From positions 1 to 38,430 of the forward strand of contig DVDZ01000005.1 in NCBI GenBank assembly GCA_015296025.1: a stretch of 38,430 nucleotides of DNA. The letters run 5' to 3'. This DNA is from Thermosynechococcus sp. M46_R2017_013 (GTDB lineage Bacteria; Cyanobacteriota; Cyanobacteriia; Thermosynechococcales; Thermosynechococcaceae). Position 1 is the first letter of the stretch. The number at the start of each line of letters is the position of its first letter. The position numbers and the translations under genes are program-made. Positions 20,827 through 30,926 of this stretch are shown here, piece by piece. Under the pieces are notes generated by a model, which saw nothing but the letters and a program-made list of their open reading frames with translations, did no database searches and was not told the origin of the DNA.

Positions 20827-21798
20827 ACCGCTTCGCTAAATACCCCCATGCGTCGGAACTTTTGGTAACGCAACTCCCGCCGTTCACTACTGCTGAGGGC
20901 TTGCACTTCAGCTAAATTCCGCAATAGAGCAGCTTTGAGGTTTTCCGCTGCCTCTACAGGGTTGCTATGGGCCGCCCCCACCGGTTCGGGCACAATTTCA
21001 TCAATAATTCCCAGCTTCAGAAGGTCGCGAGCCGTAATTTTCAGAGCTTCCGCCGCTTGGGGCGCTTTTTGAGCATCGCGCCAGAGAATGGCAGCACAGG
21101 CTTCTGGGGGCGCCACACTATAGACGGCATGTTCAAACATCAGCAGGCGATCGCCCACCCCAATGGCCAAGGCTCCCCCTGACCCCCCCTTCACCAATCA
21201 CGGTGCAAATAATGGGCACCTCAAAGCGAAACATCTCCCGCAGATTGTAGGCAATGGCTTCCCCTTGGCCAAACTTTTCTGCATCCACCCCCGCCCAAGC
21301 CGCTGGCGTGTCAATAAAAGTAAGGATGGGCATTTGAAAGCGATTCGCGTGCTCCATCAGACGCAGGGCTTTGCGATATCCCCCCGGGGATGCCATGCCA
21401 AAATTGCGCGCCACATTGTCCTTGGTGTCTCGCCCCTTTTGCTGACCTAACATCACCACCGGCCGACCATTGAGCCGACCAATCCCACCGACAATAGCAG
21501 GGTCATCACTGCCCCGGCGATCGCCATGGAGTTCAATCCACTCTTCACTAATGGCTTGAATGTAATCCAACGTGCTGGGACGGCGCGGATGGCGAGCCAC
21601 CTGTAGCGTTTGCCCAGGGGTCAACTTACTAAAAATTTCATAGCGCAGTTGCTTGGCGCGCTCCTCCAGTTCACGGATTTGCTCCGAGACATCAACGCCA
21701 AACTCTGAGGACTTATCCCGCACCTGCTGAATTTGGGCTTCTAGCTCCACGAGGGGCTTTTCAAATTCCAACAGAAGCGTGCGACGTTCGTTTGCCAT
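20823..21798 (-). CDS. accA: Acetyl-CoA carboxylase carboxyltransferase subunit alpha, frame broken at a 7-C (minus-strand G7) tract
   Basis: [25 protein letters not shown] ... [14 protein letters not shown] in one frame, then [36 protein letters not shown] in the next. Break at 21183-21189. Confidence 0.93.
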
Positions 21799-21815
21799 AG
21801 GCGATTGGGTTCCTT

Positions 21816-22850
21816 TTAGTTTGACTGAGGGTTCAACAGCAGCGGCTTAAATCCGTGTTTACGGGAGACTTCGCCGATTTGCTCCATCTTTTCGACGGTA
21901 ATTTGATTACGTCCCCAAGAGAAATTGGTGTACCAGCCCTCAAAGTCTAGAAGCATGGCCTCCGCAAAACAGGCAAACATCTGCCGCGAGGGCACGTCCA
22001 TATTCACAATTTCCATAATTTTCCAGTCAATATCGAGGGCGTGTTCGACAATGCCACCATTAAGGACATGAATCTCCGGGTGCTGAATTTTGCTGCCCAT
22101 ATTTTTGGGGTAGCCACCATCAATCATCAGCGAGGGGCGCTTTAACTGCTCAATGCTCAGCTCAATCCCCCTGGGCATACTGGCCACCCAAACCACAATA
22201 TCCGCAAGTGGCAGTGCCTCCATCAGGTCGAGGATTTTGCCCCGTCCCAACTCGGCTTGGAGATGCAGTAGGCGATCGCGATTGCGTGCCACCAGTAACA
22301 GATCTTGGACATCCAAGCGACGATTTAACCAACGGCAGACAGCACTGCCAATATCTCCTGTCGCTCCACAGACAGCCACAGTTGCCTGACGCAAATCAAT
22401 CCCCACTTGCGGAGCCGCCTGCTCAATTTGTTGGCAGATGATATAGGCCGTGTGGGTATTCCCTGTCGTAAAGCGACGAAAGTCTAGCTCAATGTTGCGC
22501 ACGTGGGATATTTTCTCCAGATCAAAGTTTTCAAAGATGATCGAGGAGAAGCCCCCCAACGCCGTAATGTCAATATCGTGTTTTTGGGCATGAGCCATGG
22601 CGTTAATAATTTTGCGCGTTGCCGCTTTTACCCGCTGGTTGGCCAGCATTTCCGGCAAGAAGCAGGACTCAACGTATTTGCCATAGATAGTTTTGCCCGT
22701 TATACTCGTCACCGTGATCTCATCGACGATCTGAGGCGGTGCCATACACCAAAATTCCAAGCCCTGGTCGGCATATTCGGGATAGCCTAATTGATGGGCA
22801 ACAGCTTGGGCGTGCTCCAGATTCGTCAGATGACCAATTAATCCAAACAT
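21816..22850 (-). CDS. aar: Long-chain acyl-ACP reductase (alkane biosynthesis)
   Basis: [43 protein letters not shown]...; Rossmann [18 protein letters not shown]; adjacent to ado. Confidence 0.95.
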   Translation of the reverse strand: MFGLIGHLTNLEHAQAVAHQLGYPEYADQGLEFWCMAPPQIVDEITVTSITGKTIYGKYVESCFLPEMLANQRVKAATRKIINAMAHAQKHDIDITALGGFSSIIFENFDLEKISHVRNIELDFRRFTTGNTHTAYIICQQIEQAAPQVGIDLRQATVAVCGATGDIGSAVCRWLNRRLDVQDLLLVARNRDRLLHLQAELGRGKILDLMEALPLADIVVWVASMPRGIELSIEQLKRPSLMIDGGYPKNMGSKIQHPEIHVLNGGIVEHALDIDWKIMEIVNMDVPSRQMFACFAEAMLLDFEGWYTNFSWGRNQITVEKMEQIGEVSRKHGFKPLLLNPQSN

Positions 22851-22894
22851 ACAAGCGTGCGGTGACTAGAACGTAACGATAGATGAAGCCACCA

Positions 22895-23590
22895 TTATGC
22901 CGCAGTTAGGCCATAAACCGACATCTTCATAATTTCGCGGGTGGTAAAGCCAATATTTTCTAGGGCACCGCTGTACTGAATCATGAAGTCTTCTACAAGA
23001 GCCTCTTTTTCCATGCCGAGCACTTTGGCATCCGCTTCCACTTGGTTGAGCATCTTCCAGACCAAGGGCAGGTTGGCGCGATTGGCTTCTTCAATTTCTG
23101 CTTTGACCGTCTCGAAGTTTTCTTTTAGCCAGATTTCGCCAAAGTTGAGGTGGCTGTATTCGTCCTTAACCACCCCCTCAGTAATTTTGCGGGCAAAGGG
23201 ATCCGCCATTGGAATGTAAATGTTGTAGGCAGCGATCGCGAAGCACTCAATAATCAGAGCTTGAATGAGAAGGCAAGTTGCAATTTTCCCCTCTGCGATT
23301 GCGGCTTGAAAGTTTCCATGCAGTTGGGCAAAGAATTCTTGGGCAAAGGTCATATCTGGCGTCACGCTGAGGTTGCGACCACAGGCTTCAAACCCCTTTC
23401 TATGGCGGGCTTCCATTTTGGCAAGACGGGTGAGTTCTTCTTGGTGTTGTGGCAGCAGCTTGGCTAGGTCAATGTAATTGTCGTGAGCTTGCTGTTCACC
23501 TTCAATGACAATGGCGTTGATGCGGCTATAGGCCTCCTTGTAGCGATCGCTGTGGTAGTCCAACTCAGGTGTAGCGGTAGCCGTTGTCAT
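22895..23590 (-). CDS. ado: Aldehyde-deformylating oxygenase (alkane synthase)
   Basis: Ferritin-like di-iron protein: [37 protein letters not shown] ... [16 protein letters not shown] ... [13 protein letters not shown]. Confidence 0.97.
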   Translation of the reverse strand: MTTATATPELDYHSDRYKEAYSRINAIVIEGEQQAHDNYIDLAKLLPQHQEELTRLAKMEARHRKGFEACGRNLSVTPDMTFAQEFFAQLHGNFQAAIAEGKIATCLLIQALIIECFAIAAYNIYIPMADPFARKITEGVVKDEYSHLNFGEIWLKENFETVKAEIEEANRANLPLVWKMLNQVEADAKVLGMEKEALVEDFMIQYSGALENIGFTTREIMKMSVYGLTAA

Positions 23591-23738
23591 TGTGAACTCT
23601 CCTGGACACAGATTTATTAGAAATTATTGAGGCACTAGGGCTTTCGCTATCATACCGCAGCAGCGATCCCTTGACGAGGGGCAGCGTGCCAGAGATTTTT
23701 GAGTTCCTGAATAGGTGAATCTCTATGCACCGATAGCG

Positions 23739-24185
23739 CTAAAAACTCCTCCTATTGCCTGAGGGTGGTATTTCTGGCAATGGTTGAGCAGAAGGCGCTA
23801 CCGCCCGGATAGGGCCATTGTAATCAATGCGAATCATCGGATTGCTTGGGTCGGGGTTGACCGTGACAATACTTTCAATGGTTGGCGGTGCCGCAGGTGG
23901 CCCCCCTAGAAAGCGAAAGGTAAACGTACCATCGCCATTGTCCACGTAGGGGGATTGACTAGCAGGCCCAAACATCGCTGCTTCAGCGCGGTAGCGACTC
24001 AGCCCGCCATTGGCTCGCTCTGCTGCCTGCCGCGCCCAATTCCGTGCCCGCTGTAGGACGGGATTATCTACCCCAAAAGGATTAAAGTTTTCCCGTGGCG
24101 GTGGCTCTGTCTGTGCCAGCACCGCAGGGACACCTGTTAATGCACAACACAGAATCAAGCTTGATGGAATACGGCTAAAGGACAT
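23739..24185 (-). CDS. Hypothetical secreted protein
   Basis: 148-aa ORF with signal peptide (SRIPSSLILCCALTGVPAVLAQTEPP) and YVDNGDGTFTFRFLGG. No antisense gene competes. Confidence 0.6.
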   Translation of the reverse strand: MSFSRIPSSLILCCALTGVPAVLAQTEPPPRENFNPFGVDNPVLQRARNWARQAAERANGGLSRYRAEAAMFGPASQSPYVDNGDGTFTFRFLGGPPAAPPTIESIVTVNPDPSNPMIRIDYNGPIRAVAPSAQPLPEIPPSGNRRSF

Positions 24186-24289
24186 GAAGACCCACCCTTG
24201 ACTTTGTCTAGCAAAATTTACTTAATGGTTAATGACGACGATCCATTACCTTGGTTTCAAAGATTCTCCTAGAGTAATACTGATTGTTT

Positions 24290-24421
24290 TCCTTTGGGGA
24301 GAGTCCTACAACAGGATGAGGAAGTCCGTAATAGACGGATGCCCCGCCCCTATTGATACAATGGATAAAGTGATAGGGTAAAACAATCGCATGAATTACA
24401 CCCACTGCGGTGTGCAATTCA
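24290..24421 (+). promoter_or_regulatory. Candidate structured leader of grpE (four consecutive hairpins)
   Basis: TCCT-acaac-AGGA (24304-24316), TCCGT-aatag-ACGGA (24325-24339), CCCTAT..ATAGGG (24348-24378), TGAATTACACC-cactgc-GGTGT-gc-AATTCA (24392-24421), ending about 30 nt before the grpE ATG. Confidence 0.4.
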
Positions 24422-24451
24422 AAGTCTAGAGGGCATAATCTGAGTTAACCT

Positions 24452-25138
24452 ATGAGTGATGAAACCATAACCAACCCTACTGCTGAAACCGAAAAAGGCG
24501 AAGTTACTCCTGATGTTGTTGAAAATCATGCAGAAGCCGCCACGAACGAAGAGGGTCAAACGTCTGAAGCGGCCTCTGCGGATACTCCTGCGGAAGCAGC
24601 GGACTTGCTAGAGAAAATTGCTGCCCTTGAAGCTGCCAAGGCTAGTCTTTCCCAAGTGGTGGAGGAGCGCAATAGTCAATATATGCGCCTTGCCGCCGAC
24701 TTTGAAAACTTCCGCAAACGCACCCAGCGGGAAAAAGAGGAGCTAGAGCTACAGATCAAATGCAGTGTCATTGCTGATTTATTGCCTGTGGTGGACAGCT
24801 TTGAGCTAGCCCGCACCCACATTCAAACCGAAACAGAGGCGGAAGAAAAAATTCACCGCAGCTATCAGGGGGTTTACAAGCAACTGGTGGAGTGCCTCAA
24901 GCGCATTGGTGTTTCGGCGATGCAGGCCAAAGGCAAGCCCTTTGATCCCAATCTCCATGAGGCGGTGCTGCGGGAAGCAACAAGTGAACACCCTGAAGGG
25001 ACAGTCATTGAAGAACTGAAGCGGGGGTATATGCTCGGCGATCGCGTGTTGCGGCATGCCATGGTCAAAGTGGCCGCTCCTCCTGAAGAGGGGAGTGCTA
25101 GTGACACAAATCCCACCAATGATGTAACGGACGTATAG
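24452..25138 (+). CDS. grpE: Nucleotide exchange factor GrpE
   Basis: YMRLAADFENFRKRTQREKEEL ... LPVVDSFELA ... KPFDPNLHEAVLREATSEHPEGTVIEELKRGYMLGDRVLRHAMVKVA. Confidence 0.96.
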   Translation: MSDETITNPTAETEKGEVTPDVVENHAEAATNEEGQTSEAASADTPAEAADLLEKIAALEAAKASLSQVVEERNSQYMRLAADFENFRKRTQREKEELELQIKCSVIADLLPVVDSFELARTHIQTETEAEEKIHRSYQGVYKQLVECLKRIGVSAMQAKGKPFDPNLHEAVLREATSEHPEGTVIEELKRGYMLGDRVLRHAMVKVAAPPEEGSASDTNPTNDVTDV

Positions 25139-25153
25139 GGGCACTTTGAGGGA

Positions 25154-26509
25154 ATGCCACGCCGCTACTACATCACCACCTTTGGCTGCCAAATGAACAA
25201 AGCAGACTCCGAGCGGATGGCCGGGGTCTTGGAAGCCATGGGTTTAGAACCGGTCGCTCAACCAGATGACGCCGATGTTTTGCTCTACAACACCTGCACG
25301 ATTCGCGACAACGCGGAGCAGAAACTCTATTCTTACCTAGGGCGGCAGGCCAAGCGCAAGCATCAAGACCCCACCCTAACGCTGATCGTTGCCGGTTGTG
25401 TGGCTCAACAGGAAGGAGAGCAACTGCTGCGGCGAGTTCCTGAGGTGGATCTGGTCATGGGGCCACAGTATGCCAATCGCCTTGGTGAACTGCTTGAGCA
25501 GGTGTGGAATGGCAGTCAAGTGGTGGCAACAGAGCCACTGCACATTGTTGAGGATATTACCAAACCCCGGCGCGATAGCACGGTCACTGCTTGGGTCAAT
25601 GTGATCTATGGCTGTAATGAACGCTGTACCTACTGTGTGGTGCCTGGAGTACGGGGGCAGGAGCAATCCCGTCGACCAGAGGCAATTCGCGCTGAAATTG
25701 AGGAACTGGCGGCTCAAGGTTATAAGGAAGTGACCCTCCTTGGGCAAAACATAGACGCCTATGGCCGCGATTTGCCGGGAATTACCCCAGAGGGACGGCG
25801 GCAGCACACGTTTACGGATTTGCTTTACTACATCCACGATGTGCCTGGGATTGAGCGAATTCGCTTTGCCACTAGCCATCCCCGCTACTTTACGGAGCGC
25901 TTGATCCGAGCCTGTGCTGAACTCCCCAAAGTGTGTAAACACTTCCACATTCCTTTTCAATCAGGGGATAATGAGATTCTCAAGGCAATGGCCAGGGGCT
26001 ATACCCGCGAGCGTTACCTGCAAATTATTGAAACCATTCGCCGTTATATGCCGGATGCTGCTATTAGTGCGGATGCCATTGTTGGTTTTCCTGGCGAAAC
26101 GGAAGAACAATTCCAACGCACACTGGATTTGGTGGCGGCGGTGGGTTTTGACCAACTGAATACAGCAGCCTATTCCCCGCGTCCGAATACACCAGCGGCC
26201 ACTTGGGAAAATCAGGTGCCAGAGGAGATTAAAGAAGATCGCCTCCAACGGCTGAATCATCTAGTGGCTACGATCGCTGGCGATCGCTCCCAACGCTATC
26301 TCGGACGGGAAGAGGTGATCCTTGTAGAGGGAGTAAATCCCAAGGATTCGCAACAAGTCTATGGCCGCACCGATGGCAACCGCCTCACGTATCTGCCCGG
26401 CGATATTGAAACCTTACGGGGACAACTGGTGCGTGTCCGTATTACCGAGGCACGAGCCTTTAGCTTGAGTGGCGTGCCCCTTGCGGAGCATTCATTGGTT
26501 GGCTCTTAG
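25154..26509 (+). CDS. miaB: tRNA-2-methylthio-N6-dimethylallyladenosine synthase
   Basis: Radical-SAM [16 protein letters not shown]-terminal UPF0004 [30 protein letters not shown]. Confidence 0.97.
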   Translation: MPRRYYITTFGCQMNKADSERMAGVLEAMGLEPVAQPDDADVLLYNTCTIRDNAEQKLYSYLGRQAKRKHQDPTLTLIVAGCVAQQEGEQLLRRVPEVDLVMGPQYANRLGELLEQVWNGSQVVATEPLHIVEDITKPRRDSTVTAWVNVIYGCNERCTYCVVPGVRGQEQSRRPEAIRAEIEELAAQGYKEVTLLGQNIDAYGRDLPGITPEGRRQHTFTDLLYYIHDVPGIERIRFATSHPRYFTERLIRACAELPKVCKHFHIPFQSGDNEILKAMARGYTRERYLQIIETIRRYMPDAAISADAIVGFPGETEEQFQRTLDLVAAVGFDQLNTAAYSPRPNTPAATWENQVPEEIKEDRLQRLNHLVATIAGDRSQRYLGREEVILVEGVNPKDSQQVYGRTDGNRLTYLPGDIETLRGQLVRVRITEARAFSLSGVPLAEHSLVGS

Positions 26510-27614
26510 ATTGCGCAAATGACTTCGTTGCGGCAGAGGGTGGGATCGACGTAGGGCAGCATTGGTTTATCGCCGACATAAATCCCTAGTCCTTGGGCGG
26601 TACGAATTAAAAAGCTATCGGGATCCACATGGCGTGGGCATTTAGCAACCACATCGGCAATGGGAACAGTGACGACTTGCCCTGCCTGCCATGCCACCAT
26701 TCGATCAAATGTCCCTTGGGCTGCAAGATCCACAGCAGTATGGCCCATACCTGCTGCCAGTAGCCGATCCATGGCCATGGGAGCACCCCCCGTTGAATAT
26801 GACCAAGAACTGAGACCCGCAATTCAATCGGGATCGGACTATACTGGGCAATTTTATCGGCAATATAGTGGGCAATACTGGAATAGTGGCAATGGTTGGC
26901 GTCTTGCTCTAGGGCTTTGGCACCTTCGGCAACCACAATGAGGGCAAATTTGCGTCCCCAGCGATCGCGCAACTTCTGGAGATGCTGGCAAATGCCTTCA
27001 ATGGAGTAGGGAATTTCTGGAATCAGGATTATATCGGCACCCCCAGCAATTCCTGAATACAGGGCCAAATGACCAGCGGTACGCCCCATCACTTCCACCA
27101 CAAATACGCGGTCATGGCTAGCAGCGGTGGAGGTAATCCGACTCAGGGCTTCGACAACGGTATTGACAGCAGTATCAAAGCCAATGGCGCGATCGGTCAG
27201 AGCCACGTCGTTATCAATAGTTTTCGGCACCGCAAGGAAGTTCCAGTTTCCCTTCTGAGCCAGTTGATGTAAAATTTTCAGGCTACCATCGCCACAGATG
27301 GCAATGAGGGCATCCAAGCCCAATTCATTGTACCCGGCAATAACTTCATCGGCATGGCCTAGGGTATCGCCCCTATTGATTGCTCCGAGAATCGTTCCTC
27401 CCATGTTGAGTAAGACATCCATTCCACCGAGGCCTTCTGCATTGAGGGGAATTGCCTTACGCTCAATTAGCCCCTGGGTGGCATGGAGGATACCAAGAAC
27501 CTCCCAACCGTAACTTAAGGTGGCATGGGCAACAATGGCACGGATGGCTGTATTTAGACCCGGGCAATCTCCGCCACTGGTAAATACACCCAGTCGTTTG
27601 CGGCTGATACTCAT
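26506..27614 (-). CDS. pfkA: 6-phosphofructokinase, frame broken near the C-terminus
   Basis: [65 protein letters not shown]; then [19 protein letters not shown]... continues in a different frame after a 6-C tract at 26786-26791. Confidence 0.9.
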
Positions 27615-27698
27615 GAATGATTTGCTCCCTGTACGAACAGTTTTGGCCTCAAAGCCTGCCTCTGTGCCTTGCCTTACAAGGGCACCGTCAATATCCTA

Positions 27699-27985
27699 GG
27701 GAAGTTGATATCCTCCCCAGCCTAAAGGCCAGAGAGTCCTACTGCGCTCAAGCGGAGCTTAAGTCGCTTCGGTGGATTCCTAGGCCGAGTGCGTATCCGC
27801 TGCTCGTGTCTCCACAGGCGTCACTTCCGGCATGCCCTGCCGTAGGTCGGCGTGGTTGTTGCCGACAGCAAAATTATAGAACGGCTCTGCCGTTCGCGCT
27901 ATCCTTCCCTGCCCTGTTAGCTGGCTGCTTGCCGCGCACCGGATCCATTGCCCTTGGAAGATGGCGTTCACAGGTTGCAACATCT
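27699..27985 (-). mobile_element. 3'-end remnant of an IS200/IS605-family (TnpB) element
   Basis: Minus-strand ORF tail TAEPFYNFAVGNNHADLRQGMPEVTPVETRAADTHSA* resembles TnpB C-termini, followed by GGCCTTTAGGCTGGGGAGGATATCAACTTCCC (27699-27730), like the TnpB-associated right end / omega-RNA 3' region. No full TnpB is present. Confidence 0.5.
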
Positions 27986-28021
27986 TTTTAGGTGGAAGGA
28001 GATCAGCTAAGCTAGTGATTT

Positions 28022-30100
28022 ATGCAAATTCCTCACTTACACCCCGATACCATTGAGGCGGTGCGCCAAGCGGTCAACATTGTTGATGTGGTGGCCGAGC
28101 ATGTTGTTTTGCGCAAACGGGGGCAAGAGTACGTTGGCTGCTGTCCGTTTCACGAGGAGAAAACTCCCAGTTTTACGGTCAATCCTGTCAAGGGTTTTTA
28201 CTACTGTTTTGGCTGCGGCGCCGGCGGCAATGCCATCACGTTTTTGATGGAACTGCAAAAGCGCTCCTTTGCGGAGGTGGTACTGGAACTTGCCCAACGG
28301 CATCAGATTCCGGTGCGTACCCTCGATAGTGAGCAAAAACAGGCACTGCAAGCTCGCCTTTCGCTCCAAGAGCAGCTCTATGAGATTCTGGCGATCGCCA
28401 CTAGTTTCTATGAACACGCCCTGCGGCAACCCATTGGCCAAACGGCGCAAGACTATTTACAGTGGCAACGTCAGCTAAAAGAGGACACCATTCAACAATT
28501 TCGCTTGGGCTATGCGCCTGCGGGTTGGCAAGTGCTCTATACGTACCTTGTGGAGCAAAAGGGATACCCTGCTGCTTTAGTCGAGCAGGCGGGCTTGATT
28601 ATGCCGCGGCAAACGGGGGGCGGCTACTATGACCGCTTTCGCGATCGCCTGATGATCCCAATCATGGATGCCCAAGGACGGGTGGTGGGGTTTGGCGGTC
28701 GTACCCTTGGCAACGCAGAGCCAAAGTACCTCAACTCCCCCGAAACCCCCATTTTTAACAAAGGGCAGCTCCTCTTTGGCCTTGATAAGGCACGCCAAGC
28801 CATTGTCCAAAAAGATCAAGCGATTGTGGTTGAGGGCTATTTTGATGTAATGGCGCTGCACCAAGCCGGCTTTACCCAAGCGGTGGCCAGTTTAGGCACT
28901 GCCCTCAGTCAAGCCCAAATTAAGTTGCTGCTGCGCTACACCGAGTCGAAGCAAATTATTCTCAACTTTGATGCTGACCCGGCGGGCCAGCGGGCTGCTG
29001 ATCGCGCCATTGGCGAGGCTGCGGATTTGGCCTATCGCGGCGATTTGCGACTACGCATTCTCACATTGCCGGCCGGCAAAGATGCGGCTGACTTTTTTAC
29101 GGATGACGGAGAATCCCTAGAGGTACGGCGCGATCGCTACCAAACCCTCTTGGAGCAAGCCCCTCTCTGGATTGAGTGGCAAATTCAGAACATCATCCAA
29201 CAGTACGACCTCAGTCAAGGGGATCAATTTTATGAAGCCACTCAAGCCCTGAGTCGTCTTTTGGGAAAACTCCCCAATGCTGCCCTGCGCAGTCACTATA
29301 TTCACTTCTGTGCTGAGCAATTAGCAGGCTCCGATACCCGTGCGGTGCTCCGCCTTGAAGAATCCCTGCGCCAACAGGTGCGCGGTGAGCGTTGGCACGG
29401 GCGATCGCAAAAATGGCAACGTCCAGCGGACTATAATCTGCGGCAAGCGGCTGAAGAACAGCTACTGCGCCTCTACCTCCACCGTGGAGAATATCGCCTC
29501 CTGATTCGACAGACGCTGAAAGCACGGGATATAGAATTTAGCTTCTCTCACCATCGTTGGCTGTGGCGGCAGATCTTAGCCATCGAAGAAGAACACTGTG
29601 CGGGTTTTGATCCCTATACCGCTGAGTGGCCACTACATTCACCAACCGAGACCGGAACGCAACTAACGGACTTAGATCTAGTCACGTCTCTTTTTGATCG
29701 CCTAGAGGCAGCAGAAGAAGCTTCTCTGATCACTCCCCTACTCCATTTAGATGAGACCACCGCCATCAGTCTTAATCGCCCCGAACTGGTAATCCAAGCC
29801 GCTGCCGCCGCTCTTGAGCGCATTGACATTGAAAAACGGTGTCGCCACATCCTCCAGTCTTGGCGGGAAACCGTGGCTCTAATTTTAAGTGAATCTCCTG
29901 CTCGTGAAACCCTACGCTACTACCTGGATCACCTACTTGCCGATAGCAACAGCAAGATTGATGATATTCCCGGTGTGGCACCAGAGCGGCTAGAGAAACT
30001 TGAAAAACTGCGCCATGAGTACTATCAGAATCGCCAATACCTTCAGCAATTGGATCAGCAGCGCTGTCTCTCCTTAGCAGCAATTCGTAGCTATTCTTAG
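28022..30100 (+). CDS. dnaG: DNA primase
   Basis: Zinc finger CPFHEEKTPSFTVNPVKGFYYCFGCGAGGNAI; TOPRIM VEGYFDVMALHQAGF ... NFDADPAGQRAADRA. Confidence 0.97.
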   Translation: MQIPHLHPDTIEAVRQAVNIVDVVAEHVVLRKRGQEYVGCCPFHEEKTPSFTVNPVKGFYYCFGCGAGGNAITFLMELQKRSFAEVVLELAQRHQIPVRTLDSEQKQALQARLSLQEQLYEILAIATSFYEHALRQPIGQTAQDYLQWQRQLKEDTIQQFRLGYAPAGWQVLYTYLVEQKGYPAALVEQAGLIMPRQTGGGYYDRFRDRLMIPIMDAQGRVVGFGGRTLGNAEPKYLNSPETPIFNKGQLLFGLDKARQAIVQKDQAIVVEGYFDVMALHQAGFTQAVASLGTALSQAQIKLLLRYTESKQIILNFDADPAGQRAADRAIGEAADLAYRGDLRLRILTLPAGKDAADFFTDDGESLEVRRDRYQTLLEQAPLWIEWQIQNIIQQYDLSQGDQFYEATQALSRLLGKLPNAALRSHYIHFCAEQLAGSDTRAVLRLEESLRQQVRGERWHGRSQKWQRPADYNLRQAAEEQLLRLYLHRGEYRLLIRQTLKARDIEFSFSHHRWLWRQILAIEEEHCAGFDPYTAEWPLHSPTETGTQLTDLDLVTSLFDRLEAAEEASLITPLLHLDETTAISLNRPELVIQAAAAALERIDIEKRCRHILQSWRETVALILSESPARETLRYYLDHLLADSNSKIDDIPGVAPERLEKLEKLRHEYYQNRQYLQQLDQQRCLSLAAIRSYS

Positions 30101-30113
30101 CTATTCTTAAGCG

Positions 30114-30926
30114 TTACTGTCCTAAGTAAGCTCTCAAGACCTCAGGATTGGTTTGAATCTCACTTGGCGGCCCATCGGCAAGATTTTTTCCCTCCGCCAA
30201 GACCCAGATGTGCTGACATAGGGACATGACCACGTCCATGTTATGTTCAATAATCAGAAATGTCACGCCCTCTTGATTCCAGCGGACAATGTGCTCGCAA
30301 ATTTGATTAATCAAGGTCGGGTTGACGCCAGCGGCTGGCTCATCCAAGAGCACCATGCGGGGACGGTGCATCATCACTCGCGCCATTTCGAGGAGTTTGC
30401 GTTGCCCTCCCGACAGTGCACCCGCATAGTCATTGGCCTTAGCCGCTAGCCCCACAGACTCCAGAATTGTCCACGCCCGTTGCCGCAGTTCCTGTTCCTC
30501 TTGGCGGATGCGCAGGGGTTGCAGCCAACTATTCCACAACTTCTCTCCGGTTTGTAGTGGGGCAGCTAGGAGCATGTTTTCCAGAACTGAGAGACGTGAG
30601 AGCACGCGGGGCACTTGGAACGTGCGCAAGAGTCCCTGAAGCGCCACTTGATGGGGTGGTAAATGACTAATGGGAGCACCATCAAAAATCACACAGCCTT
30701 TATCGGGAGTGAGGAAATTGCACAACAGGTTGAATAGGGTAGTTTTGCCCGCACCATTGGGGCCAATGAGACCAGTGATACTGCCGCGCACGACTCGAAT
30801 TTCCGCATTATCCACCGCACGAATGCCGCCAAAACTTTTGCACAGCCCCGTGGCCACTAGAAGGTCTGAGGGCAGGACTTGACTGACACTGTTAGAGACG
30901 GGCACAAGAGAAGGTTCATCGACCAA
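30114..30926 (-). CDS. Branched-chain/neutral amino-acid-type ABC transporter ATP-binding protein (LivG-like)
   Basis: Walker A GPNGAGKTTL, signature LSGGQRKLLEMARVMM, Walker B MVLLDEPAAGVNP, H-loop IIEHNMDVVMSLC. Confidence 0.92.
   Translation of the reverse strand: MVDEPSLVPVSNSVSQVLPSDLLVATGLCKSFGGIRAVDNAEIRVVRGSITGLIGPNGAGKTTLFNLLCNFLTPDKGCVIFDGAPISHLPPHQVALQGLLRTFQVPRVLSRLSVLENMLLAAPLQTGEKLWNSWLQPLRIRQEEQELRQRAWTILESVGLAAKANDYAGALSGGQRKLLEMARVMMHRPRMVLLDEPAAGVNPTLINQICEHIVRWNQEGVTFLIIEHNMDVVMSLCQHIWVLAEGKNLADGPPSEIQTNPEVLRAYLGQ

Noticed and set aside
24316-24330. GAGGAAGTCCG upstream of grpE, resembling the RNase P RNA signature GAGGAAAGTCCG
   Set aside because: One base is missing and there is not enough space or any other conserved rnpB helix; most likely coincidence.
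25376-25960. 194-aa minus-strand ORF inside miaB
   Set aside because: Fully antisense to a clear miaB gene; no family resemblance.
27617-27991. 124-aa plus-strand ORF upstream of dnaG
   Set aside because: Lies opposite the TnpB-like relic; composition does not look coding on this strand.
28037-28450. 137-aa minus-strand ORF opposite dnaG
   Set aside because: Antisense shadow of the dnaG zinc-finger region.
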